64,000 nucleotides of DNA from contig OZ022500.1 of the NCBI GenBank assembly GCA_963989385.1, forward strand, positions 21,838,460 to 21,902,459, written 5' to 3'. Both the position numbers and the translations under genes were made by a program. Shown one piece after another: positions 53,208 through 64,000 of the stretch; within the stretch, counting starts at the first letter, position 1, and each line of letters starts with the position of its first letter. The notes under the pieces are model-generated. The model was not told the origin of the DNA. It did no database searches and saw only the letters and a program-made list of their open reading frames with translations. The stretch is from Ctena decussata (taxonomy: Eukaryota > Mollusca > Bivalvia > Lucinida > Lucinidae).

Positions 53208-53910
53208 TATACGGTTCACAAAAAGTAGGGGATATTCAGGTTTGAAAAATTGTAGCATATACAACTAATGTGATATCCATATGAAACGCATAGTATCGAT
53301 AAGATAAACATCCGTTAAGACACTTTTCATGAAAGTTTGGACGATATTTCCTGTCACGTGATCTGCATACAGTTAGTTTCAGACAGGGGGTCAGGACAAA
53401 AATGTGGTAAATTTGAACAAAAATTTATTCAAATTTTACAACTAGGCTAACTTTTCAATGCACTTTTAAGTTTTGTATGCTAAAAGATTTTTTTTCTTCT
53501 TCAAAACGGTCATTTTGGGAAGAAAACCAGAAAACAAAAATCGTACAGGTACATCGAGTCACCGAAAAATTCACACGTTTATGGCTTGCACTCTTTATTT
53601 TGATGCAACAGCGCGTAAAAGCAATTTTCAGCTTGTTAAATGAATCAAAACGAGTGTTTTTGTGTAAATTTTGTAATCTGAAAAGGATCTGTTTTTGTAG
53701 CAGATTCGTGTGAAAATTGGGTGTCGACCCCCTGTCTAAAACGAATAACACGCAGATCACATGACAGGATATATCATCAAAATTGTAATGCAAAATGTTT
53801 AATCGAATATTTTTCTGATTGACACTTGCCGTTTCAGATGGATTTGATATGTTTTCTAATTTACACAATTTTTAATATCTTAATATCCCCTACTTTTTGT
53901 GAACCGTATA
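53208..53910. mobile_element. Non-autonomous DNA transposon, TIRs ~29 bp
   Basis: TATACGGTTCACAAAAAGTA... and the inverted ...TACTTTTTGTGAACCGTATA. Subterminal inverted words 'gtcacgtgatctgcat' / 'gcagatcacatgac' and 'gacagggggtc' / 'gaccccctgtc' make the whole a loose palindrome. The interior ORFs are not transposase-like. Confidence 0.75.
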
Positions 53911-54475
53911 AGTATATTTTTGCATTGTTTTAAAAAATGCAAGAAAACTGAATTTCATGAAATACGTCATGAAAATATTTTTTACCGATGGGGCAAGCTC
54001 ATGCATATTATTTTAGTAAAACACATTGTATGTTATAGAATAAAACAAAAAAAACAAAACATTTCACCGTTTCGTTTCCTAGAAAAACAATGTTTAATTT
54101 GAAAAATATTCCCAAAATAGTGTGCCCAAGTTCTGCACCTGCTGCAAGCACAGTCGGTTCTTGCCGTATTATTTATTTTCCTGTTATTCCGGTTCTACCA
54201 TTAATACTGCCAACAAAAATATGCAGATGGAATGGAAACTGTGAAGACCTTGATCATTCTGGTTCCTAAGGAACAGTCTGATCTTGGTTTCCACTGTTTG
54301 TACAGACCTATCTGCTCGAAAACTTAGGATCTTTACGGTAGATATTGATAGTGTATAACTATATACTCTACAGTTGAACAATTTCAGCATGAAAAATAAC
54401 TCTGTTTTGTTAAAACAACACAGTTATTCACTATTTGTCCACCTTAAACTAATCTGGGCTAAACTCGTAATTGAA

Positions 54476-54710
54476 CTGTGATACAGCAAAACCAATAAAG
54501 TGGCATGTGTGCCCAGCGAAGATTCAGATCAGCCTGGACATCGGCCCAGTCTAATTGGAGTCTTTGTTGTCCGCAAAGAGCTAGCCTAGACCCTTAGCTA
54601 CCATTGAAGTGCACAGTGAAAACTGTTCAGACTGGCCGGTTGCCCAAGCTGATCTACACCTTCAATGGGCGCACATTCTAGTTGTTGGTTTTGTTGTGTC
54701 GCGGCTCATG
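54476..54710. repeat. Foldback MITE, family F1
   Basis: Ends 'gatacagcaaaaccaataaa' / 'gttggttttgttgtgtcgcg'; inner arms 'agattcagatcagcctggac'. Confidence 0.78.
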
Positions 54711-55738
54711 TAGTCGTTCCCTCACCTCAAACGCGTCTGGCCACTGGCCTAGGAGGTATTCTGGTCTAAAACTGAGCTGATATACTATTAGCTCACCTTG
54801 TGAACCTTCAGTCCAGGTGAGCAAAAAACAAAAGAGTGAAACCTGGAAAAGATGTCTCAACAGCTGCATGTGTTCTGACCAAACAACTCAAAATGATCCT
54901 TGCATTTTGCCCTTTCAAATTTATGCAATAGACACTCGAGATGGGATTGGACACTAAAATTAGCAAATGTGAGTGATAGTACATAAGATTTTGTGGAAAA
55001 CATGGTCATAATTTGTGAGACTAATTTTCTCTGGATATGGTGAAAACATATCTACCCCTTCCCCAAACTGTCTTATTGTATACACAAGTTGGATCTCCCT
55101 CCTGTTGGCAAAAATAAAGCTTGTAAATATGGATATAGGAAAGACAACTCCAGTTTAAAATTTCTGGGTTACCTAGATCTGACTAGTATTTCTATTGATA
55201 CAGTAAACACACCAGCTGTGTTGCACCTGTAAGGATTAGGTGTAAGGATACACCTCCATCTTTTTCAAAGAAAGACAACTTTTTTTTTATTTCTGTGTGC
55301 CTGAGTGACATAACTACACTTAAAGGAAAGAATTTGCTCCTAAGGCAGCAAATTCTTTCCTTTAAGGGTTGCTTCCCCTGAAAGAGCACCCATACACCTT
55401 AAATCTTTCCATAATGGATTTACTGTGAGCCCAAGGAAAAACAAAAAAAAAGGTCTTTTTTTCCTGATATTCTTTAATTCTTTGAAAGCAGTTACAACAT
55501 GAACATTGGTTGACAAAACAACACTAGACTCACTGAAGAGATCACAGTTTATTACATATATCTGTAAGCTGACCATTTTTGGTGATATAAAACTTTTTCA
55601 TAAAATATGTACCTTAATCATACCAAACTGATTCAGTTGCAAGACAGTTTATCTTTCTAAAATTACAGCAGATACATAAATCTTGTGTATGTCAGCTATG
55701 AAATGGGGGTGTTCCCTTCCTAAACAATCATCCAGGCC

Positions 55739-55976
55739 CCGAGGTTATAAAACATTTTTCGTGCTTAACTCAGCTGAGCATGAAATTTTATCTGCTGATA
55801 AATATGAAAATGCCAACTGATGTTGGCATTTTCATATTCATTAGCAGAGAAAATTACATACTCAGCTAAACTTAGCAAGAAAACAACTGTACTTATCAGC
55901 CATTTGCTATTTATTCGCAGGTAAAATTTCATGCTCAGCTGAGTTGAGCATGAAAAAAGTTTTATAACCTCGGGAC
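55739..55976. repeat. Palindromic MITE, 238 bp
   Basis: CCCGAGGTTATAAAAC outer arms, then 'actcagctgagcatgaaatt' facing 'aatttcatgctcagctgagt', and a second inner palindrome 'aatatgaaaatgccaactga' / 'tgttggcattttcatatt'. Confidence 0.85.
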
Positions 55977-56834
55977 CTGGATGATCTAGATCTGTCTTAT
56001 AATATGGATCTAGAGCTTTGTGATTGTTTTGGAAGGAAAAATTTGTCCTAACTGAATTAATATGGTATGCATTTGAACAATAATTTCTGTCCTGTTTGAG
56101 CAAGTTTCATAAAAACTGTCCGAGCTGCAAACCCTGATCAGAGTGTTTCAAAGCTCCAGATAAGGTGTGGTTTTGATGAATGGATATACATCAAGGAGGA
56201 GCATTTCTGCTGTTTTAAATTTTGCCACCCTTTAGAGTTGGGATCAACTCTTCTTGGAAAGAATTTACTCCCTTAGGATCAAAGTCTTTCTTATAGAAGC
56301 AGATCCTTTATTGTATGGATGACTTGTGTTTTCAGATGTTCTGGCACATCAAGCTGATTGAAGGGTGATAAAGAATGTGCAATGGAATCCTGCATGCACT
56401 TGAAAAAAATTCAGTGGGGTTTGAACCAAGACCACTAGCATAGCAGGCCAGCACTTGCTGGGGCTCCTGACCACCTTTCTGATAGGACTTTGTCCAGGGA
56501 AGCAAACAGGAAGTCACAAAAGTTTTTTCCCTTTGTAAAAACAAGTAAAATCATGAAGATGTATCTATTCAACTAAATCAGCTCACTAAAGAAGTGCCAT
56601 TGAGATGTCACAACATTTTTTAATGGAGAATTATTTAAGTTCTCATCATAGCCCCCGCCTGGAGTGGAGCTGTGGTTTTGTTTAATAGTGGGAATTCAAG
56701 GTAGCAAACTGATCCTGTTGATGCAATAGATGATCTGATATTCCTTGTACCATAAAATTCTAAAAATAAGGAAACCTAAAATAATAATTCTATAATTGTT
56801 CTAAAAATGGAATGGTTTAGTTTTTCTGATGCAG

Positions 56835-57367
56835 TACTGTAAAACACATATATTTGGCGGCAGCAAAATTTGGCGGTTTCAATAGATGGACCTTTTGGCG
56901 AATTTTTATTTTGGCGGATTTGTGATTTCTGATGAAATAGTGTTTTCTGCTGACATCATATGGGCCACTTGAGTTTGAGGTTGAATACAGAAATTACAAT
57001 CATTTCTGTTATAATGTTAAATTTTACCTAATAAAACTGTTTAAAGTAAATAAATTTAAGAGTTCCTTCTGATTAAATCAACTTGGCTTACGTGTAGGTA
57101 CTAATTTGTAAGGAATGTCTAATTAACATTTTCACACTCTGTTAGATTTTTTTTTCGTTTGTTGGATGCTTTGGTTTGTCTTTTATTCTCATTTACATGG
57201 TGTGTAGTGGCTTTGATAATATAGAAGAACAATAAATTATAGACTTTATGATAGTTTTTTTTCTTCACAATCAGTTTATATTGGCGGCATTTTAATTTGG
57301 CGATTTTCTTCTTTTCCGCCAATATCGCCAAAATAAAGTGACCGCCAAATATATGTGTTTTACAGTA
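56835..57367. mobile_element. TIR element with TTTGGCGG repeats, TA target
   Basis: TACTGTAAAACACATATATT-TGGCGG at the left, the inverted match at the right. Several extra TTTGGCG words stand inside each end. No transposase. It lies just downstream of the TMEM94-like gene's stop codon, so it may fall in its 3' UTR. Confidence 0.82.
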
Positions 57368-57567
57368 ATGCATCCATAATTTCCTGATGGAATGGCAAAC
57401 AGTGTAGGTCCTGATCAGGCTGCTCCTTTTTAGGAGCAGCCTGATCTGGGTCTGCAGTGTTTACTCAGACCTATCTGTCCCAATATTCAAAATTTTTATG
57501 GTTGCTTAGTTTTCTTCTAACACTATGACAGAAAACAGCAGATGGCAGACATGAAGACACTGAAGTA

Positions 57568-57640
57568 TCAGAATGGTGAATTCATCCCCAATTTTGTTCC
57601 AAAGTCCAGTCTAGCTCGTTTCTGATATCTCACAGCTATC
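57568..57640 (-). CDS. TMEM94: TMEM94-like, last coding exon
   Basis: Minus strand: acceptor TATTCAG, then a G completing Lys, and IAVRYQKRARLDFGTKLGMNSPF followed by TGA (57570-57568). The RYQKR...KLGMNSPF ending matches what I recall of TMEM94. Phase agrees with the exon at 59597. Confidence 0.82.
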
Positions 57641-60600
57641 CTGAATAACATACAAATATGCTATAAAAATAATAGTACAACTAAAGCACCTGTACAAATT
57701 GCAGATCCAGATCAGACTGCTCCTAAAGGAATAGTCTGCTCTGTTTGCTATTCAGCCAAATTTGACATGGCAAGTGCACTCATGCCCATTCAAAGATGGA
57801 AAAGGCAATTAATCTAATAATCATTCGAAAACAAAATTGAGCCTAACTGCAGGCCAGAGCAGGCATATATGCTCATATACCTTGGGCAAGAGTAAAACCT
57901 TTAAGGCATATGGATACACTGCCATTTTTATTATACCCCTGACATACAAAGTATGTCGAGGGGTATATAGTTTTCGTCTTTCCGTCCGTCCGTCTGTTAA
58001 CATTTGCGTTAAAGTTTTGCGTTAAGTTTTTATTCTTTGCTTATATTTCCAATATCCTTTGATGAAACCTTTTGGTATGTGACTAGGTATACTTCTAGGT
58101 TCATGCAGAATAGTTGACATTATCTGGATGCTGCTGCTGACCTAAGGTCAAGGTCACAGACTTTAACATTTGCGTTAAAGTTTTGTGTTAAGTTTATATT
58201 CTTTTATATTTCCAATATCCTTTGATGGAACCTTTTGCTATTTGACTAGGGTTACTTTAAGGTTCATACAGAGTAGTTGACATCATCTGGATGCTGCTGC
58301 TTGCCAAAGGTCAAGGTCACAGATTTGTATATATGTGTTAAATATGCGTCAAAGTTTTGCATTAAGTTTATATTCTTTGCTTATATTTCCAACATCCTTT
58401 GGTGAAACCTTTTGATATATGACTAGGTTTACTTCTATGTTCGTGCACAATGATTGACATCATTTTGATGCTGCTGCTGACCTAAGGTCAAGGTCACAGA
58501 CTTTAACATTTGCGTTAAAGTTTTGCGTTAAGTTTACATTCTTTGTTTATATTTCAAACATTCTTTGATGAAACCTTCTGATTTATGACTAGGTTTACTT
58601 CTATGTGTTCATGCAGATTAGTTGACATCATCTGGATGCTGCTGCTATCCAAGGTCATGGAAACAGACTTATAGGTTTACATTAAAATTTTGTGCTTAGT
58701 TGGTTTTCTTTACTGATATTTGTAATATACTTTGATGGAAGCATTTGATAGGTGATAAAGTTTACTTCTAGGTTCATACCATGTATAAGATTGGTTTCAT
58801 TAGGGTGTGGTTTCATTAGGCGGTGGCGCTGGTCGGGGGTATACGTGAGCCCCTGCTCACTTGCTCTAGTGTCAAAAAGAAACAACTTTTTTCAAGCTTT
58901 CTGTTTCATTCCCTGCATGATAAAACACTTCAGAAGAGTCTTCTCTTAAAAGAATTTACCCCAAGGAGCGAATTCTTGCCGTTAAAAGATGGCCGTTTTT
59001 CTCAGGAGTTTCACTGCCTAGGCATGAAGTTACAAAAGTTGTCCCCCTTATAAAGATGGCAGAAAAACAGGAAGATGTATCCAGACACCTTAACAGAAAC
59101 AATGATGTAACTGCGACACAATCATGTTCTAGCTTTCAATGTAAAAATGTCTCCTGCTTGCCCTTCATACTTATATCAACAAAACCACTCATCTATGGCC
59201 TGGTACATGGACTGTGTTTGATTTCAAAGGGTGTTTAACATATCTGCAACCAACAAAGAGTAAAACCAGTCTGTGAATCCATGAAGTCTAGCTTCAGTCT
59301 GCGTTTTGAACCTGCAGATGAATATCCTCTGTTATATATGAGCTGTGACATGACAAAACCAAAGTGGCATGTGCACCATGCAAAGACTTAGATCAGCCTG
59401 GGCATCTGCCCAGTCTGACCAGAGTCTTCACTATGCGCTTAAAGGATAGCTTGTCTTCGCTGTGCACTTAAAGGATAGCTTAAGTTCTTAGTTACCTCCA
59501 TGCTGACAGCAAAGGCTCTTATTTTGTTGTGGCTAATATTTCTGCTGCACACCAGACACTAAAAGTGAGGTAAAGTTATATGCTACAAGTACTTACTTGA
59601 TTTCTCTGTGTTTAACTAGTTCATTCACTATCACAAAAACAACCGGCGCCGCAAGCCCTACTGCCCAGACATCTGGCACCACTTCAGACAAACTCAGGGT
59701 GGACGACACAGCACCATTACGAATAAAAATATCACAGATGAAAAACAATATCTGGCATAACAACCTGAAAACAAAAATTTATATATAACATAATATTTAA
59801 AGATAATCCCAATATAATTTCTGCTATTCCCTTAAAGCATGTTAAACTTTATTTGTATAAACATCATACACATTTGTACAGACAATGGTTAACAGAACAT
59901 ATGTTTATACAAAGGGAAATGATTTGTGTGGTCTTTAAGTGAATGGGTACACTTTCAGGGAAAGCAACTTTGCCATTTTCATTTTTGACTAGCTTCTCAA
60001 TGGGTCAACTCATAAAGGAAAGGATTTGCTCCTCTGTAGGAGCAAATTCTTTTCTTTTAGAGTAGACCCCTTTTGAAAGGTGTTTCATCATCTAGGGAAG
60101 CAACAGGATGTCTTAGAAATTGTCCCATTTGTTAAAATTGGTGAAAAAACAGGGTGTACAAATACACCTAAATTATAACTGCCTTGGCATAGCTGTTCCA
60201 AAGAAATGACCACATTACATTTTATGGAGAAATAGGAAACAATTATATTCTATTTAAAAAGAAAACAAAACTTTTTTTGGGTGCCGAGTGTGATTAACGC
60301 GTCTCGACATACTTGATTTCAAAAGGCTTTTTTCCCCGTCAGACAATAGTTTTTTAAAGAAAGGGTTTCTTCAATTTTTCCAAACTTAAATCTGCTATAC
60401 TTTGCGCTGTTATTTCATTGTCATATGGATATGAGAAGCAGTCATGTTTTAGGTCAAATTTTCATTGATATCAAACTTAATGTAAACTTAAATTACATCC
60501 TGAAATTTAGCAACAGAGCTAACACATGATCTCTGCTGGCAAACTTCTTTTGCCCTACCTATAGGCAATATAATAGTATGCTGGATTATATAACAGAATA

Positions 60601-61493
60601 ATTGTTGACTATAGAGACAATAGACATGGAACGATGTCAACCAGAGAATAACAATAATGACCTTCCCTTTCACACTGGTCAATACTGGTATTCTCTGGCT
60701 AGCATCAAATCATGTCCAACGCTCATTTAATATCACAGAACTATTAAATATTCCCAATTAAACTTACTTTGACAAACAAGTTAAATGTGTAAAACAATTG
60801 AAAGAGTAGATAGTAGAATCTTTCTAGGACTGCCACATAAATTGCAGCGATTCTGCAACATGTTTTGTGAGGAGACTGCTCAATTTGCCTCCCCAAAACT
60901 CTAAAAATCTCTAAGTATGAACTATGAAAATAAACTCTATAGGAATCTCATGACGCAAGGGAACTTAGCAAGCCTGAACCAGCCCACACCCAGGCAATGT
61001 CTGTCTGACACAGAATGTGGAGTTTGCCAAGACAATATATCTAATCTTGCGGATTTAAGGTGAATGGGTACATTTTCAGGGGAAGTAACTGCCCATTTCA
61101 TTTTTGCCTCCATTCTTAATGGGGGTCTACTCTTAAAGGAAAGAATTTGCTCCTGGTGGAGCAAATTGTTTTCTTTAAAAGTACACCCCTTCGTGGAGGG
61201 TTTTTGTAACTCAGGGAAGCAAACAGAAAGTAAAACATGGCGGAAAAAAATGAAGATGTACACTATGCACCTTAAAATGTAAACTAGGCATGCCACAACC
61301 AGATTGCACACATTCTAATGCACAAGCTGGCCTAGGCACAAACAGGTCACATATGCCTTAACAGCATATTTACTCAAAGTCGGATAAGTGATTACTTACA
61401 ATACTGGAATGATACAGAGCCACAATTTGTTAGTCGTAGGACACTGTTGCCATATATGGTCTGTCCAATGTACAAAACTCACAGAAATAATCT
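57568..61493 (-). CDS. TMEM94: TMEM94-like multi-pass membrane protein, 3' part of gene (three exons)
   Basis: Exons 61400-61493, 59597-59764 and 57568-57640 on the minus strand join in phase with GT-AG introns to give the last ~110 residues. They contain two membrane-type segments (WLCIIPVLLLCQILFFICDIF and WAVGLAAPVVFVIVNELV) and the conserved cytosolic tail ending KLGMNSPF. TMEM94 is an ER multi-pass protein related to P-type ATPases and reported to move magnesium; this is known from vertebrates and carried over here by inference. The upstream exons were not found between 61494 and the right edge. The gene converges on RPL3. Confidence 0.8.
57932..58860 (+). mobile_element. Helentron-like element, ~175-bp core
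   Basis: Start TATACCCCTGACATACAAAG with stem CCCCTGACATAC / GTATGTCGAGGGG, CCGTCCGTCCGTC, about four units ('aacatttgcgttaaagtttt ... ttgacatcatctggatgctg'), end GGTCGGGGGTATACGTGAGC. It lies in the TMEM94-like gene's last intron. Confidence 0.75.
59341..59545. repeat. Foldback MITE, family F1 (right arm eroded)
   Basis: 'gacatgacaaaaccaaagtg', 'gatcagcctgggcatctgcc'; the right end 'ttgttgtggcta' is diverged. About 50 bp from the TMEM94-like exon. Confidence 0.7.
59597..59764 (-). CDS. TMEM94: TMEM94-like, penultimate exon
   Basis: Minus strand: acceptor TTTTCAG, 168 nt, donor GTAAGT. Encodes LLCQILFFICDIFIRNGAVS, then LSEVVPDVWAVGLAAPVV and FVIVNELVKHREI. Phase 2 at its end joins the last exon to give Lys. 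Confidence 0.85.
59936..60180. repeat. Foldback MITE, family F3
   Basis: 'gtgaatgggtacactttcag' start; centre 'aaaggatttgctcctctgta' / 'ggagcaaattctttt'. Confidence 0.7.
61057..61283. repeat. Foldback MITE, family F3
   Basis: 'taaggtgaatgggtacattt' start; centre 'aaagaatttgctcctggtgg' / 'agcaaattgttttc'; end 'aagatgtacactatgcacct'. Confidence 0.72.
61400..61493 (-). CDS. TMEM94: TMEM94-like, third-last exon
   Basis: Minus strand: acceptor ATTTCAG, 94 nt, donor GTAAGT. Encodes IISVSFVHWTDHIWQQCP then TTNKLWLCIIPV; first two bases complete an upstream codon. Confidence 0.78.
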
Positions 61494-61579
61494 CTGAAAT
61501 TATAAAGGAGACAAATATGCATATTATTCATGAAAAAATTTTTAGAAAAGAACAGTGCAACTAGATATGTTTTTTGACA

Positions 61580-62297
61580 AACAGATGTCCCTCCATCTAC
61601 GCTTTCCTAGCAGTATCATTTTCCCTATACGTTGCCAAGTTAAGACATCCTGTGACCTTGAAATAGAGTCACCAAAACTTAGTAGTTCTTTTGCACCTCC
61701 TGATTATACACTTGTCTATGTTTGGTAATAATCCATCAATCCCTTCAGGAGATATTATGTAGACAAGCCTTTTTCAACATTCCTTGACCTCCTGTGACCT
61801 GTAAAATAGGGTCAAGGTCACTAAAGCATAATCGTTTGTTTTGCATCTCCCTGTGATATATGTGTGCAAGTTTGATTTAAATCCATCCATCCATTTAGGA
61901 GATAGTGCAGACAAGGCATTTTTCAAAACTCTTTGACCTCCTGTGACCTTGAAAATGGGGTCAAGGTCACCAAAATCTAATCATTTCTTAACCATCTCCC
62001 ACATAAATAGCTGTGCGAATTTAATTAAAATCCATCCATCCTTTCAGGGGATAGAGCGCAAATAAGGCATTTTGTTAACACTCTTTGACCTCCTGTGACC
62101 TTGAAAATGGGGTCAAGGTCACCAAAATCTTATTAGTTCTTTCTCCCAACCCAATGATGTATCAGCAAATTTGGTCAAAAACCATCCATCCATTCAGGAG
62201 ATAGAGTGCAGACAAGGAACTATGCAAACGCAGACAGGATCCACACCAAGAACAATATGTCCCCCCCGCCTCCAACCCATGATGGGGAGACATAATT
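61580..62297 (-). mobile_element. Helentron-like element, minus orientation, ~150-bp core
   Basis: Read on the minus strand it starts 'aattatgtctccccatcatg' with a GGCGGGGGGGACATAT stem, followed by four units containing 'ggtgaccttgacc' / 'caaggtcacaggaggtcaa', and ends in 'ggagggacatctgttt' near 61585. Confidence 0.65.
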
Positions 62298-62831
62298 ATT
62301 TTAAATTCAGCAGCCAATTATAAATGAGTAGCAATTCTAAATAAAATATACAGTAAATCCACACAAGGCATTAAGCAAACAGGTCTTATATGGTAAAACA
62401 CTGCAGGCTTATCACAGTGCAGATTATGTATTTTCTTGTCCTTCCGGATCATTCGGCTGATTCCAAGTCGGTTTGAAAATAGAGCTCCACTGAAGCCAGT
62501 GCTAGGGGGCACGGGCAGAGTTGCATCGTTACATTATTGCAAATGAACAGACTCAATTAAACTGAGTATGCTATTTTCGTTCCTTTGAAGAATTCCTTGC
62601 TTTCAGAGGATGTAGTTTTTTCTCTCAATTTTCCCACTGTATTTAGGTTAGTATGGTATGCCCCATGACAAGATGTTTAAAAAGAACTAACATATTTGGA
62701 GGCAGGTATGCATGATTAAGGTGCCCTACTTTCACAGCTGAGAACATGGTACAGAATACTATAAAGATTCTAAAAATTGGGACTCCAAAAATAAATACTG
62801 TAACTGTCTTAAAACCAGAAAAGTTTGTTTT
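62298..62831. other. Intronic or intergenic, no exon assigned
   Basis: A minus-strand open frame at 62318-62512 (TGFSGALFSNRLGISRMIRK) could be an exon of the TMEM94-like gene, but no donor in the right phase follows. The rest is unassigned. Confidence 0.3.
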
Positions 62832-62833
62832 TT

Positions 62834-64000
62834 ATGCCCCCGCCACGAAGTGGGGAGGGGCATATAGTTTTGCCCTTGTCCGTCCGTACGTACGTCCGTA
62901 AATACGTCCGTAAATACGTCCGTCCGTCACACTTTGTAGTACTGTTCTTGTCTCCGCAACTCCTCCTACAGTATTTGATGCAGGGAGTTGAAACTTGGAA
63001 CACAGTTCAGACATGCATTGAACATGTGCATAAAGGAAACATAACTTTGATTAAGATCTTTATTGCAGAATTATGTCCCCTTGAATAATAAACATATTTT
63101 GACCATATTTCACATCTGAGTACTGTTCTTGTCTCCGCAACTTCTCCTACAGTATTTGATATAGGGAGTTGAAACTTGCATCACAGTTCACACATGCATT
63201 GAACATGTGCATTAAGGAAACAGAACTTTGATTAAGGTCTTGGTTGCAGAATTATGTCCCCTTGAATAATATACATATTATAACCATATTTCACATTTGA
63301 GTACTGTTCTTGTCTCCGCAACTCCTCCTACAGTATTTAATGTAGGGAGTTGAAACTTGCAACACAGTTCAGACATGCATTGAACATGTGCATAAAGGAA
63401 ACAGAATTTTGATTAAGGTCTTTATTGCAGAATAATGTCCCCTTGAATAACATAAATATTTTGACCATATTTCAAATTTGTAGTACTGTTCTTGTCTCTG
63501 CAACTCCTCCAATTGTATTTGATGTAGGGATTTGAAACTTGTAACACAGTTCAGACATGCATTGAACATGTGCATAAAGGAAACAAAACTTTGATCCAGG
63601 TCATTATGGCAGAATTACATCCCCTTGAATGACATGCATATTTTGACCATATTTCACACTTTGTAGTACTGTTCTTGTCTCTGCAACTCCTCCAATAGTA
63701 TTTGATGTAGGGATTTGAAACTTGCAACACAGTTCAGACATGCATTGAACATGTGCATAAAGGAAACAGAACTTTCAGTCAGGTCTTTATTGCAGAATTA
63801 TGTCCCCTTGAATATCATACATATTTTGACCATATTTCCATAGCTTAAATACAATCTCACCTTTTATCGTCGCTCTAGCGGCCTCATTTATTAACAGATT
63901 TTGGTATTACATCACAGCTTTATTGGGTATGACAGTACCTTGAACAACTTTGCGTTTCAGGTTTGTAGGATCAAGGTCAAGGTCACAGTTGCTATTTTCA
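62834..64000 (+). mobile_element. Helentron-like element, ~181-bp core, probably runs past the right edge
   Basis: Start ATGCCCCCGCCACGAAGTGG with stem CCCC...GGGG, CCGTCCGTACGTACGTCCG, five units ('tactgttcttgtctccgcaa' at ~62940, 63119, 63302, 63484, 63666), each with 'cagacatgcattgaacatgt'. No 3' terminal hairpin is seen before the window ends. Confidence 0.78.

Noticed and set aside
53455..53868. 137-codon minus-strand ORF as a gene
   Set aside because: It lies inside the TIR element at 53208-53910, is AT-rich, and has no recognisable motif.
60937..61040. Extra exon between the TMEM94-like exons
   Set aside because: The exons on either side already join in phase to a continuous, family-like protein.
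62318..62512. Extra exon of the TMEM94-like gene
   Set aside because: The frame is open but no splice donor gives the phase needed to join 61493, and I recognise no family motif.

Overview
The window is animal nuclear DNA, most likely from a bivalve mollusc. It holds spliced genes with GT-AG introns, tRNA-derived SINEs, LINEs, a Penelope-like element, a BEL/Pao LTR retrotransposon, hAT-type MITEs and many rolling-circle (Helentron/'pearl'-like) elements with tandem-repeat cores. The last group, together with the two conserved host genes, is what points to a bivalve; the species cannot be named from this sequence.

Layout: 1-15 kb is intergenic and repeat-rich. It contains a PHD-finger/APE LINE with a 2A ribosome-skipping motif (minus strand, runs off the left edge), a TIR element (2.0-2.8 kb), a LINE-in-LINE nest with a SINE inserted in it (3.7-7.2 kb), and a fragmented, partly inverted Penelope-like cluster (7.3-13 kb) carrying a complete type I hammerhead ribozyme on the minus strand at 12575-12620. 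At 15.65-50.95 kb lies the whole gene for ribosomal protein L3 (plus strand, eight coding exons, 400 codons). Its first coding exon is only the ATG and it has a 5'TOP-like start. The ~35 kb gene is mostly transposon: intron 2 holds a nearly complete BEL/Pao element with a 5-bp target duplication, and intron 6 holds nested Helentron-like elements and a ~1 kb tandem array.

Intron 4 of RPL3 contains five related box C/D snoRNA-like units. Two of them (33.9 and 35.8 kb) carry a 13-nt guide next to box D that is complementary to the conserved 18S rRNA stretch AAGGAAGGCAGCA. This matches the SNORD83-type snoRNAs hosted by RPL3 in vertebrates.

At 57.57-61.49 kb are the last three exons of a minus-strand gene whose C-terminus matches TMEM94. 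It converges on RPL3 and continues past the right edge or into a long intron. The rest of 51-64 kb is intergenic or intronic, filled with foldback MITEs, a minisatellite and Helentron-like arrays.

Coordinates of repeat edges come from reading inverted or direct repeats by eye. They are firm where a target-site duplication is given and approximate elsewhere. The SNORD83 and TMEM94 assignments rest on remembered family sequences, not on a search.
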